Below, piece by piece: positions 9,563-19,096 of a stretch of DNA of 64,000 nucleotides. Origin of the DNA: Polycladidibacter stylochi. GTDB lineage: Bacteria > Pseudomonadota > Alphaproteobacteria > Rhizobiales > Stappiaceae. Under the pieces are notes generated by a model. It ran no database searches and was not told the DNA's origin. It saw only the letters and a list, made by a program, of their open reading frames with translations. The position numbers were made by a program, and so were the translations under genes. Position 1 is the first letter of the stretch; each line of letters begins with the position of its first letter. The stretch lies in NCBI RefSeq assembly GCF_001562055.1, contig NZ_LLWE01000024.1, forward strand, positions 372,001 through 436,000. Direction: 5' to 3'.

Positions 9563-10126
9563 ATGTTTATCCAGACCGAAGCGACCCCAAACCCATCAAC
9601 TTTGAAATTCCTACCCGGACGCATTGTTTTACAAGAGGGTACGTTAGATTTTCGAAGCCCAGAAGAAGCCGCAGTATCGCCGCTTGCCAAGCGCCTGTTC
9701 CAAATTGATGGTGTTACCGGAATTTTCTTCGGTCATGACTTTATCACTGTGACGAAAGATGAAACCGATTGGCAACATATGCGCCCCGCTATATTGGGGG
9801 CTATTATGGAGCACTTTATGTCCGGTGCGCCTATCTTAGAAGGCGAGCGCGTTGGAGACGATGATTTGGGCGAAGAATTTTTTGCACCTGAAGATCAAGA
9901 AATCGTCAACACCATTAAAGAGCTCTTAGAAACCCGCGTGCGCCCGGCTGTTGCACAAGATGGTGGCGATATTACTTTTAGAGGCTTTAAAGAGGGGATT
10001 GTTTACCTCACCATGCGTGGCGCATGTGCCGGTTGTCCATCCTCAACCGCAACTCTTGGGCATGGCATTCAAAATCTGATGCGTCATTTTATTCCGGAAG
10101 TGCAAGAGGTCAGACAAATTAATTAA
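9563..10126 (+). CDS. NifU-family Fe-S cluster scaffold/carrier (Nfu type)
   Basis: 187 residues in two domains. An N-terminal Nfu_N domain (MFIQTEATPNPSTLKFLPGR to about residue 90) precedes a C-terminal NifU domain (residues ~112-185). The latter holds the cluster-binding CxxC in GACAGCPSSTATL and the AQDGGDI motif. Homologous to mitochondrial NFU1, it should carry Fe-S clusters to client enzymes. The neighbouring miaB encodes one such 4Fe-4S enzyme. The region before the ATG has no clear Shine-Dalgarno; the GGAG at 9533 is too far away. Confidence 0.93.
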   Translation: MFIQTEATPNPSTLKFLPGRIVLQEGTLDFRSPEEAAVSPLAKRLFQIDGVTGIFFGHDFITVTKDETDWQHMRPAILGAIMEHFMSGAPILEGERVGDDDLGEEFFAPEDQEIVNTIKELLETRVRPAVAQDGGDITFRGFKEGIVYLTMRGACAGCPSSTATLGHGIQNLMRHFIPEVQEVRQIN

Positions 10127-10232
10127 TAGGCAGTAGTTGCCCTCAATTATAATCCTTTAATATAGGCCAGACTAAAGGGGTAAATCCAATAGCCTGGTCG
10201 ACAGAAAAGACGTCTAGAGTTACTCCTGTAAT

Positions 10233-10913
10233 ATGAAACTACTCGCTATTGATACAGCCCTCAGCGCCTGTGCGGCAGCTGTCTTGACATCTGAAAACGA
10301 CTCCGAAAACGTCACTTTTCATAGTGAGGATTTGGGGCGGGGACATGCTGAGCATATAATGGGTATGGTTGCCGCTGTTATGGCAGAAGCCTCAACACCA
10401 TTTACGGCATTGGATCGGGTAGTGGTTAATGTCGGTCCAGGAAGCTTTACAGGCTTAAGGGTAGGCCTTTCTATTGCAAGGGGCTTCGGGCTGGTGCTGG
10501 AAAAACCGGTTCTAGGTGTTACCACGCTACAAGCTATCGCACATGAAGCTAGACATGCCGAATTCTGCGAAAAACCACTGCTTGTGGCGATGGATGCAAA
10601 AAGAAATGAAATTTTTTGTCAGTTATTTGATGAGTATGGCAATGAGTGCTCGCAGCCGTTTGTGTCAAACTATGATGATATCAAAGAGCATTTAACAAAT
10701 GGCATTGCTGTCGCAGGCACAGCAGCACAAGAAATCGTAGCGCTTGCCAGTGATGAGCAAAAAATAGTAGCATTACAAATTACAAAAGCATCCATTGAGC
10801 ACATTGCGAAACTTGGTGCAAGCGCACCTATAAAACAAGAAGCGCCAAAACCTTTATATTTAAGAGCGCCAGATGCAGTGCCAGGCCAAAAAGGCAAAGT
10901 ACAGCGATTATGA
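10233..10913 (+). CDS. tsaB: tRNA threonylcarbamoyladenosine biosynthesis protein TsaB
   Basis: 226 residues of the ASKHA-fold TsaB/YeaZ family: N-terminal MKLLAIDTALSACAAAV, then LGRGHAEHIMGMV and the hallmark VGPGSFTGLRVGLSIARGF near residue 68. TsaB partners TsaD and TsaE to make t6A at position 37 of ANN-decoding tRNAs. The stop overlaps the rimI start by 4 bp (ATGA at 10910-10913), a common pairing of these two genes. Confidence 0.94.
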   Translation: MKLLAIDTALSACAAAVLTSENDSENVTFHSEDLGRGHAEHIMGMVAAVMAEASTPFTALDRVVVNVGPGSFTGLRVGLSIARGFGLVLEKPVLGVTTLQAIAHEARHAEFCEKPLLVAMDAKRNEIFCQLFDEYGNECSQPFVSNYDDIKEHLTNGIAVAGTAAQEIVALASDEQKIVALQITKASIEHIAKLGASAPIKQEAPKPLYLRAPDAVPGQKGKVQRL

Positions 10914-11398
10914 ATATGAAGCATTGGTTGATGCGTCCCCCTGTATTTCGAGAGGCACAACCGCAAGATTTAACCAGACTATCAAAAATCCATCAGGCGT
11001 GCTTTCCCCATTACTGGAGCACAGCTGAGCTTCAATCCATTTATCAGCAAAAAGGCGTTTTCGTACTTATCGCGAGGCAATCAGGCGCCTTTATTGGAAA
11101 ATTGACAAGCGGTTTTGTTATTATACGTAGCATTGCCGGTGAAGCCGAGGTTCTGACTATTGCTGTTGATCCCAACTATCAAGGTTTAGGTGTTGGTAGA
11201 AAGCTGATGCAGCAAGCGATGTTTCGTTTATACTCGGAACGTGTCGAGACTTTGTTTCTTGAAGTGGATGAAGTTAATCAAACAGCAGTGTCTCTTTACA
11301 AGCGCTTGGGATTCAAACAAGTTGGAGAGCGCAAAGGTTATTACGCTGCATCAAAAGGCAGTGGAACAGCACTGGTAATGCAATGCCGCTTGCTGTAA
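10910..11398 (+). CDS. rimI: GNAT acetyltransferase RimI (ribosomal protein S18 alanine N-acetyltransferase)
   Basis: 162-residue single GNAT domain. The acetyl-CoA pyrophosphate loop motif is at about residues 90-105 (VDPNYQGLGVGRKLMQQA), followed by FLEVDEVNQTAVSLYKRLGFKQVG, as in RimI. RimI acetylates the N-terminal alanine of S18. The specific activity is inferred from the 4-bp overlap with tsaB and the motif set. Start at the overlapping ATG; a second ATG two codons in is equally possible. Confidence 0.88.
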   Translation: MNMKHWLMRPPVFREAQPQDLTRLSKIHQACFPHYWSTAELQSIYQQKGVFVLIARQSGAFIGKLTSGFVIIRSIAGEAEVLTIAVDPNYQGLGVGRKLMQQAMFRLYSERVETLFLEVDEVNQTAVSLYKRLGFKQVGERKGYYAASKGSGTALVMQCRLL

Positions 11399-11458
11399 GT
11401 GGTACTAAAAGATTCAATTTAATATTTCAGGATCACGTACTGAAGGGTTGAGGGGCTG

Positions 11459-11893
11459 ATGACCGCAGAAAGTGAAACAACCATAATTGAACTGTGTACC
11501 CAAAAAGGTATGCGGATGACTGATCAACGCCGTGTAATTGCTGGAGTAATTGAAGCGGCTGAAGATCATCCAGATGTTGAAGAGTTGTATCGGCGGGCCG
11601 TTGCTCTGGACCCGAAAATTTCTATTTCGACTGTTTATCGAACAGTGAAGCTGTTTGAAGATGCTGGAATTATTGAGCGTCATGACTTTCGCGATGGCCG
11701 TTCACGTTATGAGACCGTTTCAGATGAGCATCACGATCACTTGATCGATCTTCGTACCGGAAATGTTATCGAGTTCCGCAGTGAAGAAATAGAAACTATG
11801 CAGGAAGAAGTTGCAGCAAAACTTGGATTTAAACTGGTGGATCACCGTTTGGAGCTCTATGGAGTTCCGCTTGGAGATGAAGACAAAGGCTAA
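11459..11893 (+). CDS. fur: Fur-family metal-responsive regulator (Fur/Mur)
   Basis: 144 residues: an N-terminal winged helix (RMTDQRRVIAGVIEAA, then SISTVYRTVKLFEDAGIIERHDF) and a C-terminal metal/dimer domain with the HHDHLID signature near residue 92. The CxxC pairs of classical Fur are absent; the only cysteine is near the N terminus. In Hyphomicrobiales the protein at this locus acts mainly as a manganese-responsive repressor (Mur), while iron control is taken by Irr and RirA. That specificity is inferred from lineage. The next gene begins 6 bp after the stop. Confidence 0.9.
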   Translation: MTAESETTIIELCTQKGMRMTDQRRVIAGVIEAAEDHPDVEELYRRAVALDPKISISTVYRTVKLFEDAGIIERHDFRDGRSRYETVSDEHHDHLIDLRTGNVIEFRSEEIETMQEEVAAKLGFKLVDHRLELYGVPLGDEDKG

Positions 11894-11899
11894 ATTTTA

Positions 11900-12721
11900 A
11901 TGGCGCGTCTTAGAGCCACAATTGCCATTGCCATTCTAATAATGGTAACTTTATTGCTAATTCTGCCACAATGGCTTGCGACAAAATTTAAGTGGCCACT
12001 TCAACGCTATATACCCGTGCTTTGGCATAGGGTTGCGCTTCGCGCATTAGGTGTACGCGTGCGCCAAGTTGGGAATATTGCAAAAAATCGCCCACTTCTG
12101 GTTACGTCTAACCATTCATCTTGGCTGGATATTTTATGCATAGGATCAACAGGGCCCCTTAGTTTTGTCGCCAAATCAGAGGTGTCGGGTTGGCCGATTT
12201 TTGGCCTCTTCGCTAAATTGCAAAGAACTGTTTTTGTAAATCGCTCTCGCCGCTCCGAAACGGGCAAAGTCGCGAAGGAAATTGCTGAGAGAATGGCTCA
12301 AGGCGATGCCATGTTGCTGTTTGCAGAAGGCACCTCATCGAATGGCAATAAAGTGCTACCATTCCGCTCTGCGCTTGTGGGCGCTGTCCATCATGCCATG
12401 GATGTTGGTAGGGATGAAGAAAATGCGGCGTATATCCAACCCCTTTCAATTTCGTATACGCATTTTCACGGTCTTCCAATGGGGCGTCATTGGCGGCCAA
12501 TCGTTGCCTGGTATGGCGATATGGAGCTAGCAAGCCATTTGTGGCACATTTTGAAAGAGGGTGGTATTGATGTCACATTGCATTGGGGTGAGCCTATCCT
12601 TCTAGATCAAGGGGCAAGTCGCAAGGCAATTACCGCCAGGCTTGAGCAAGAAGTTCGGCAAATGACAGCGAATGCATTGCTTAATTGTCCTGTTTTGGCC
12701 GACGACCGCAGTTTGGTCTAA
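11900..12721 (+). CDS. 1-acyl-glycerol-3-phosphate / lyso-ornithine lipid acyltransferase
   Basis: 273 residues with an N-terminal membrane helix (residues ~5-26). PlsC-family motifs follow: HX4D in SNHSSWLDI (near residue 72), the RRSETGK region, and the EGT motif FAEGTSSNGNKVLPF near residue 138. It transfers an acyl chain onto a lysolipid at the membrane. As I recall, in Sinorhizobium meliloti the acyltransferase beside miaB is OlsA, which completes ornithine lipids, rather than PlsC. Gene order therefore favours OlsA, but motifs cannot separate the two and olsB is not in this window. Confidence 0.85.
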   Translation: MARLRATIAIAILIMVTLLLILPQWLATKFKWPLQRYIPVLWHRVALRALGVRVRQVGNIAKNRPLLVTSNHSSWLDILCIGSTGPLSFVAKSEVSGWPIFGLFAKLQRTVFVNRSRRSETGKVAKEIAERMAQGDAMLLFAEGTSSNGNKVLPFRSALVGAVHHAMDVGRDEENAAYIQPLSISYTHFHGLPMGRHWRPIVAWYGDMELASHLWHILKEGGIDVTLHWGEPILLDQGASRKAITARLEQEVRQMTANALLNCPVLADDRSLV

Positions 12722-12860
12722 ATTGCAAACTAATCAATCACGACTAAAGCTTCTCTTTAAGGAAAAAATAGCTTAAAGCTGGCTGCGTAAAACTCTTCGC
12801 CGAGCAGCAGTAGCAAAATGTGCGCAAAGGGCGCTGCCAATGTCAGTGCTTGAGGAACCG

Positions 12861-14279
12861 ATGGAACAAAAACTAGAAGATCAGAATACAAAAATGAACA
12901 GTGAGAAGACACCTGACGCTCTTAAGGGAAAAGCCGATAAAAAGGTCTTTATAAAAACCTATGGCTGTCAAATGAATGTCTATGATTCTGATCGTATGAA
13001 TGACGCACTGACAACAGATGGTTACATCCCGACCGATACGCCCGAAGATGCTGATCTGGTTATTCTTAATACGTGCCATATTCGTGAAAAGGCGGCCGAA
13101 AAGGTTTATTCTGAGCTTGGCCGAATTCGAAAAATAAAAGACAGCAGAGCCAACGCTGGCAAAAAGACGATGGTGAGTGTTGCAGGTTGTGTCGCGCAGG
13201 CTGAAGGTGCGGAAATATCCAAGCGCGCACCGGTTGTTGATCTAGTTGTTGGTCCCCAAAGTTACCATCGTTTACCAGAGTTACTAGGTAAGGCTGCTGG
13301 TGGTGAAAAAGTGGTTGAAACTGAATTTGATATTCAGGAGAAGTTCAAACACTTGGCAACCCCTTCAAAAGAAGCGGTTAGAAAACGGGGCGTAACAGCT
13401 TTTTTAACTGTTCAGGAAGGCTGCGATAAGTTCTGTACGTTCTGTGTGGTTCCCTATACGCGCGGTGCGGAAGTCTCCCGCAGTGTGGACCAAATCGTAG
13501 GTGAAGCACAAAGGTTGGCTGCCGCTGGGGTGCGCGAAGTTACTTTGCTTGGCCAAAATGTCAATGGTTGGCACGGGCAAGGAAGCGATGGTCGTGAATG
13601 GGGGCTTGGCGAGCTGCTATTCAAACTCGCAGAAGTAGATGGTATTGATCGCCTGCGCTACACCACTTCTCACCCACGTGATATGGACGACGCACTTATA
13701 GCCGCACACCGTGATCTCGATATTTTGATGCCCTACTTGCACTTGCCAGTTCAATCTGGTTCAGATGCAATTCTTAAAGCGATGAACCGGAAACACACGA
13801 GAGATGATTACTTCCGCTTGATTGATCGTATACGTGAAGTACGCTCAGATATTGCGCTCTCTGGTGATTTCATTGTTGGTTTTCCTGGTGAGACCGACAA
13901 AGACTTTCGCGATACGATGGATTTGATCGAAAAGGTAACATACGGCTCTGCATTTTCTTTCAAATATAGTCCGCGTCCGGGTACTCCGGGTGCAACGCTT
14001 GAGAACCAGGTTGATGAAGATGTAAAATCGGAGCGCTTGGCAGAGCTTCAAGCTCTTCTGGCAAGCCAGCAAGCAGCATTTAATCACTCGCTCACAGGGC
14101 AGAAAATTAATGTTCTGTTTGAAAAAGGAGGCCGCCAGCAAGGGCAGCTTTCAGGGCGTTCCCCGTGGCTACAGCCTGTGCATGTAGAAGCGCCAAGCGA
14201 GTTGTACGGCGAATTTGCCGAGGTCGAAATCCTCGCGGCAACAGCAAATAGCTTGCAAGGTAAACTGATACAAAACTAG
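12861..14279 (+). CDS. miaB: tRNA-2-methylthio-N6-dimethylallyladenosine synthase MiaB
   Basis: 472 residues. The UPF0004 domain with three cluster cysteines ([39 protein letters not shown]) precedes the radical-SAM domain ([15 protein letters not shown], CxxxCxxC) and a C-terminal TRAM domain. MiaB adds a methylthio group to i6A37 of tRNA using two 4Fe-4S clusters and SAM. ATG 12861 follows TGAGGAA (12851-12857). An upstream in-frame ATG at 12840, with a weaker AAGGG, would add seven residues. nfu, five genes upstream, may supply its clusters. Confidence 0.96.
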   Translation: MEQKLEDQNTKMNSEKTPDALKGKADKKVFIKTYGCQMNVYDSDRMNDALTTDGYIPTDTPEDADLVILNTCHIREKAAEKVYSELGRIRKIKDSRANAGKKTMVSVAGCVAQAEGAEISKRAPVVDLVVGPQSYHRLPELLGKAAGGEKVVETEFDIQEKFKHLATPSKEAVRKRGVTAFLTVQEGCDKFCTFCVVPYTRGAEVSRSVDQIVGEAQRLAAAGVREVTLLGQNVNGWHGQGSDGREWGLGELLFKLAEVDGIDRLRYTTSHPRDMDDALIAAHRDLDILMPYLHLPVQSGSDAILKAMNRKHTRDDYFRLIDRIREVRSDIALSGDFIVGFPGETDKDFRDTMDLIEKVTYGSAFSFKYSPRPGTPGATLENQVDEDVKSERLAELQALLASQQAAFNHSLTGQKINVLFEKGGRQQGQLSGRSPWLQPVHVEAPSELYGEFAEVEILAATANSLQGKLIQN

Positions 14280-14403
14280 GCACTCTTAGTATTGAGAAAA
14301 ATAGCATCTGTGGTAGTTATTGGTGGTCTTGACGTTTTGAACGCTCATATAACTAAATATAGTTGTCTTGTGTTTTCGGCCACCTACACCACGGAGGTTC
14401 TGT

Positions 14404-15537
14404 TTGAAGGGTAGCCCTCAGTCGAAGTCCCAATCTGGGGCTTTAAATAAGCCGGTCGCAGCATCTGATTTAATGCATGTTGTACTGGCTTTCGATGATA
14501 ATCGCCTAATCGGCGATTTGTTTGGTCAGTTTGATCAAAACCTTGCCCTTATCGAGCAGCGCTTAGGGGTGGATGCCGTCGCTAGAGGCAATCAAGTGAC
14601 GCTCCGCGGAGCAAAGGCTGCTTGCGAACAGGCCCGAATAACGCTCGAAAGCCTGTATGACCGTCTTCAAAAGGGTCACGAGGTACATCCAGGTGATGTA
14701 GATGGTGCCATTCGTATGGCTGAAACGGCAGAGGCCCAGAAACCTGAGCCAAAGGTTGAACCGCAATCTCGTATGGCCTTTGCCCAAATCACGACAAGGC
14801 GAAAAACACTTGTTGCCCGTACTGCTTCGCAAGATGCCTACATACGAGCAATGGACCGCGCAGATTTGACCTTTGGTGTTGGGCCGGCAGGGACCGGTAA
14901 AACATTTTTGGCGGTAGCCTATGCGGCAGCTTTGCTGGAAAAGGGGCAAATTGATCGCATGATTTTGTCGCGCCCTGCCGTTGAAGCAGGCGAGCGCCTT
15001 GGTTTCTTGCCAGGTGACATGAAAGATAAAGTCGACCCGTATTTGCGGCCGCTTTACGATGGTTTGAACGAAATGCTTTCACCCGAGAAGCTAGAGCGAG
15101 GGCTGGAAAGCGGAGTTATTGAAGTTGCGCCGCTTGCATTTATGCGCGGGCGTACGCTTTCCAATGCTGTTGTTATTCTAGATGAAGCGCAAAACACCAC
15201 CTCCATGCAAATGAAGATGTTTCTAACGCGCTTGGGCGAAAATTCTAAAATGATCGTAACAGGTGATCCATCGCAGGTGGATTTGCCACGTGGCCAAGTT
15301 TCTGGACTTAAAGAGGCTTTGCGCTTACTCACTGGTATCGAAGGTGTGTCACGAATTGATTTCACCGAAAGCGATGTTGTTCGGCACGAGTTGGTTGCGC
15401 GAATAGTCCACGCTTATGATGAAGATGGTCGTCAGCGTAGCGAGCGGCGAATGATACAACAAACTCTACAAAATCAATTGCATAAAGAGTCAGCCGATAT
15501 CGAGGCAAACCGAGAAGAAGTCTCTATCGATGAGTGA
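14404..15537 (+). CDS. PhoH-like ATPase (YbeZ)
   Basis: 377 residues. The N-terminal KH-like/PhoH-associated segment (LAFDDNRLIGDLFGQFDQNL) leads to the P-loop PhoH domain: Walker A GVGPAGTGKTFLAVAYA near residue 165 and Walker B VVILDEAQNTT near 263. I place the start at TTG 14404 because GGAGG (14393-14397) lies six bases upstream; another TTG at 14368 has none. PhoH/YbeZ works with the YbeY endoribonuclease, possibly as an RNA-remodelling ATPase. Its 3' end overlaps ybeY by 8 bp. Confidence 0.93.
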   Translation: MKGSPQSKSQSGALNKPVAASDLMHVVLAFDDNRLIGDLFGQFDQNLALIEQRLGVDAVARGNQVTLRGAKAACEQARITLESLYDRLQKGHEVHPGDVDGAIRMAETAEAQKPEPKVEPQSRMAFAQITTRRKTLVARTASQDAYIRAMDRADLTFGVGPAGTGKTFLAVAYAAALLEKGQIDRMILSRPAVEAGERLGFLPGDMKDKVDPYLRPLYDGLNEMLSPEKLERGLESGVIEVAPLAFMRGRTLSNAVVILDEAQNTTSMQMKMFLTRLGENSKMIVTGDPSQVDLPRGQVSGLKEALRLLTGIEGVSRIDFTESDVVRHELVARIVHAYDEDGRQRSERRMIQQTLQNQLHKESADIEANREEVSIDE

Positions 15538-16039
15538 GCCTGTATGCCCGGTTCATATTGATGTAACCATAGAAGAAGATAGTTGGCCGCAAGAGGAAGA
15601 GCTGCTTGTCTTGGCCCAAAAAGCATTTGCACAAGCATTTTTGGTTGCTGACTTGCCAATAGCACCGGCCTCGGAAGTATCGCTGGTATTCACGAATGAT
15701 GAGAATATACGCGTTTTAAACCGGCAGTGGCGTGAAAAAGATAAACCAACCAATGTCCTATCCTTTCCAGGGGATGAAGGTGATACGCTGCCATTTGGGC
15801 CGCTTTTAGGCGATATCGTAATTGCTTGGGAGACTGTACAGCGCGAATCTAGGGAAATGGCTATTCCTTTTTTACACCATCTTACCCATTTAATGATTCA
15901 CGGGCTATTACATTTATTTGATTATGATCACATGACAAGCGAGGAGGCCGAGGAAATGGAGCAAGAAGAGCGTATTATTCTCGCGGCTCTTGAAATTCCA
16001 GATCCCTATAAAGATATGCCTTTACATATCGATGAGTAA
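15530..16039 (+). CDS. ybeY: Endoribonuclease YbeY (rRNA maturation factor)
   Basis: 169 residues of the UPF0054 family, with the zinc-binding HxxxHxxxxxH motif in HLMIHGLLHLFDYDH (near residue 125) and the REKDKPTNVLSFP strand. It is a single-strand endoribonuclease needed for 16S rRNA 3' maturation and 70S quality control. It starts inside the end of phoH and precedes corC by 43 bp. The phoH-ybeY-corC-lnt order is widely conserved in proteobacteria. Confidence 0.95.
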   Translation: MSEPVCPVHIDVTIEEDSWPQEEELLVLAQKAFAQAFLVADLPIAPASEVSLVFTNDENIRVLNRQWREKDKPTNVLSFPGDEGDTLPFGPLLGDIVIAWETVQRESREMAIPFLHHLTHLMIHGLLHLFDYDHMTSEEAEEMEQEERIILAALEIPDPYKDMPLHIDE

Positions 16040-16082
16040 ACTCACCTGCCCGCAATCCGGGATGGAGTGAAACAGGAAAACA

Positions 16083-17219
16083 ATGAACGCTTCAGAACCA
16101 CGAAGTACCGATGGGAGTACAAGCTCCCCAACAACAAGCCCCGTTGAAAATCCGGATTTGCACGAAACTGCAAGCGAGGAGGCTGAAAGCTCAGCCCTGG
16201 CAACGAAAGCATCATGGGGTGTGTTGTCGAAAATTAATCCTTTTAAAATAATTCGTAAAAGTGCGAGTGCATCATTACGAGCTGATTTACAAGATGAATT
16301 GGCGCGCGATAGTGAGGGCTCGGAGGCGGCATTTTCCGCAACAGAAAAAGAATTGCTCACGAATATTCTTCAACTAAGAGAATCTCGTGTGGAAGATGTT
16401 ATGATCCCGAGAGCGGATATCATTGCTGTTGAGGATGATGCGGCTCTACATAGGGTGCTATCGCTGTTTCAATCCTCGGGTCACTCTAGAATGCCGGTTT
16501 ATCATGATAATCTGGACGACCCGCGCGGTATGGTGCACATAAAAGACTTGATGTCTTACTTCTCTAAAGAAGCCGAGCGTGTTGATAATAACGAAACTCC
16601 CAAACTAAGTGAAAAGAGAAAAAGCGCTAAGGATGATAGCCCGGTAAGCGCTATGGACTTCTCTTGTCTTGACCTATCCACCCCGTTAACTGCAACAGGT
16701 CTAATCCGGCCATTGCATTTTGTTCCGCCCTCGATGTCCTCTTTGGATTTAATGAATAAAATGCAGGTTACTAGGGTGCAAATGGCACTTGTAATTGATG
16801 AGTATGGCGGTACAGATGGCCTCGTCTCCCTGGAAGATATTGTTGAAACTGTTGTTGGCAATATTGAGGATGAGCACGATAAAGATGAAGAGGAAATGAT
16901 TACGCCGGTAGGCGAGGGGATTTGGAGTGTTGATCCGCGTATCGACCTTGAAGATTTGGAGCAGCAACTGATGACAAACTTTAAGGTTGTCGAAGAAGCT
17001 GATGAAGTCGATACATTGGGCGGGCTACTATTCACATTATTAGATAGAGTACCGGTACGCGGTGAGTTGATATGTAATAAAAAGCTGCCGGCCTTTGAGT
17101 TTGAAGTGGTTGATGCTGATCCGCGCAGAATAAAAAGGCTACGCGTGTATCGACGTCGTGCCGATCAGCGTGGGAGTGCAACGCGCAATCGTACGCGTCG
17201 GCCTGAGGCTGCAGAGTAA
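16083..17219 (+). CDS. CorC/HlyC-family CBS-domain protein
   Basis: 378 residues. A polar N-terminal extension of about 85 residues precedes a tandem CBS pair (LQLRESRVEDVMIPRADIIA, then HSRMPVYHDNLDDPRGMVHIKDLM and QMALVIDEYGGTDGLVSLEDIVE). A C-terminal CorC_HlyC (transporter-associated) domain ends in an Arg-rich tail. There are no membrane helices. Linked to magnesium/cobalt efflux in enterics; the CBS pair probably binds an adenosine nucleotide. AGGA at 16074-16077 serves the ATG. The 50-residue insert between the CBS repeats (residues ~165-210) is unusually polar. Confidence 0.9.
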   Translation: MNASEPRSTDGSTSSPTTSPVENPDLHETASEEAESSALATKASWGVLSKINPFKIIRKSASASLRADLQDELARDSEGSEAAFSATEKELLTNILQLRESRVEDVMIPRADIIAVEDDAALHRVLSLFQSSGHSRMPVYHDNLDDPRGMVHIKDLMSYFSKEAERVDNNETPKLSEKRKSAKDDSPVSAMDFSCLDLSTPLTATGLIRPLHFVPPSMSSLDLMNKMQVTRVQMALVIDEYGGTDGLVSLEDIVETVVGNIEDEHDKDEEEMITPVGEGIWSVDPRIDLEDLEQQLMTNFKVVEEADEVDTLGGLLFTLLDRVPVRGELICNKKLPAFEFEVVDADPRRIKRLRVYRRRADQRGSATRNRTRRPEAAE

Positions 17220-17269
17220 TAAAACCAAATTAGTTTTAATAGTTAAGGTAATTGGTAGGTGGAGGGGCT

Positions 17270-18883
17270 ATGGGATTCGGAATAACCCTGGCAGATAAAT
17301 GGGCACGCCCACTGGTATTGTCATGGGGTGTGCGGCGTCTCGCTTTGGCAGCATTAATGGGTGCCTTATCCGCTTTGGCGTTTCCACCCTTTGGCCTTTT
17401 TCCGGTTTTGTGGTTAACGCTTCCCTCTTACCTTTGGTTGTTGGATAGCGCTTACTCAGGGACGCGAGGCAAGTTGGGCCGGCGTTGGCTGAATTTCTTT
17501 TATGTATCATTAGCATTTTCGACGGCTTTATTTGTAGCCTCTCTTTGGTGGATAGCCGAAGCATTCCTTGTCGAGGCAGATAAATATGCTTGGATGATAC
17601 CGCTTGCCGTATTGGGCTTGCCGCTCGTTCTGGCTCTTATTCCAGCCATAATAACAGCGAGCATAAGTTTTCTGTGGCGTTTGAACGCGTCAAGATTTTT
17701 TGTCTTTATAATTGCGCTGGCTCTCGCTGATTTTGCAAGAGCGACCCTTTTTACTGGTTTTCCGTGGAATTTATGGTCTGCTGTATTTGCAGAAAATGTC
17801 TATCTACTTCAATTTTTGTCTATAGGCGGTACTTATAGTTTAAGTGCGTTAGTCCTATTTATTTTTTCAGCTCCAGCTGCCTTCATCAATGTGGTGCCCT
17901 ACAAAGCAAAGCTTATAAATTACTGCGCCCTTGCATCTCTTATTGCTCTTTGGGGGTTTGGTTATTCGCGCGTAACAAGCACTGGCGATATAGTGGAGCT
18001 TCCTGTTGAAATAACCGTTATCCAGCCCAATATCGCGCAAAAGGATAAGTGGGCACCAGCGATGCGCGATAAGCTTTTGCCGCTATATCTCGAACTTACT
18101 CAAAAGGCGCTGTTAAGTACGGACCCAAAACAAAAGCAAGTTGTTATTTGGCCAGAATCTGTTTTTCCTTTTGTTCTTACACAAACTCCGGAGGCCCTAC
18201 AAAAAATAGCGAAAACCCTGCCCCCAAATGCTGTTTTGGTTGCTGGTGCCATACGAGTCCAGCGTAATGAGAATACTGTGAGATATTACAACTCTGTATA
18301 TGCGCTTGATACAGATGCTAATATAATTGATGTTTATGATAAAGTTCATCTGGTTCCGTTTGGCGAATACTTACCCTATGGAAACTTTCTTACATCTCTA
18401 GGTGTAAAAAAACTGGTGAGCTTACCAGAAGATTTTTCGCCCGGATTAAGCTACCGTCCTATAAAACTCAGCGGCGATTTAAGTTTTCAACCACTTGTTT
18501 GCTACGAAGCGATTTTCCCTGAAACGCGCCTAAATGTGACACAAAGACCAGATTTTATAGCAAACCTGACTAATGATGCATGGTTTGGTAGCAGTGCTGG
18601 CCCCTATCAACACTTGTCACTTGCGAAAATGCGTGCCGTAGAGCAAGGTATCCCCCTTGTTCGTGCGGCAAATACCGGTATATCTGCTGCGATAGATATA
18701 CATGGAAATATCCTAGAGAAACTAGAAGTGGAAACGAGGGGTTTCTTCACAGTGCATCCAGTGAAATACAATGGAGCGACATTATATGCACGTTGGGGTA
18801 ATTACATTTTTGGGGTTGTTATTCTAGGTTTTGTTAGTTTCCTATTGGTAATTGAGGGTCTATTACCTACGCGCAGAGATTGA
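17270..18883 (+). CDS. lnt: Apolipoprotein N-acyltransferase
   Basis: 537 residues: six or seven N-terminal membrane helices, then a periplasmic nitrilase-like domain (from about residue 245, EITVIQPNIAQKDKW) and a final helix. The catalytic Glu-Lys-Cys triad is visible as VIWPESVFPF, YDKVHLVPFGEYLPYG and LVCYEAIFPE. Lnt adds the third acyl chain to lipoproteins at the inner membrane. ATG 17270 follows GGAGGGG (17261-17267) closely; an upstream TTG at 17252 is less likely. Confidence 0.95.
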   Translation: MGFGITLADKWARPLVLSWGVRRLALAALMGALSALAFPPFGLFPVLWLTLPSYLWLLDSAYSGTRGKLGRRWLNFFYVSLAFSTALFVASLWWIAEAFLVEADKYAWMIPLAVLGLPLVLALIPAIITASISFLWRLNASRFFVFIIALALADFARATLFTGFPWNLWSAVFAENVYLLQFLSIGGTYSLSALVLFIFSAPAAFINVVPYKAKLINYCALASLIALWGFGYSRVTSTGDIVELPVEITVIQPNIAQKDKWAPAMRDKLLPLYLELTQKALLSTDPKQKQVVIWPESVFPFVLTQTPEALQKIAKTLPPNAVLVAGAIRVQRNENTVRYYNSVYALDTDANIIDVYDKVHLVPFGEYLPYGNFLTSLGVKKLVSLPEDFSPGLSYRPIKLSGDLSFQPLVCYEAIFPETRLNVTQRPDFIANLTNDAWFGSSAGPYQHLSLAKMRAVEQGIPLVRAANTGISAAIDIHGNILEKLEVETRGFFTVHPVKYNGATLYARWGNYIFGVVILGFVSFLLVIEGLLPTRRD

Positions 18884-19096
18884 CGAACGCCAAGAAATAT
18901 CGTCAAGATATGCAAGCTAGGAGTTTACGTAGGGGACGATACTGTTTGCACTGCATCTGCAAGTAGTCGCCAAGCCTTGCTTGTGAATAAAAGTGCGCCT
19001 TGCTAGTGCACTTATAGATAAAAACAAGGACCCGAACGGTCTGTAACCTGCTTTCGGCTAGCAACCGTAAGAACCTTAAGAAGAGGGCCAAGCGTA

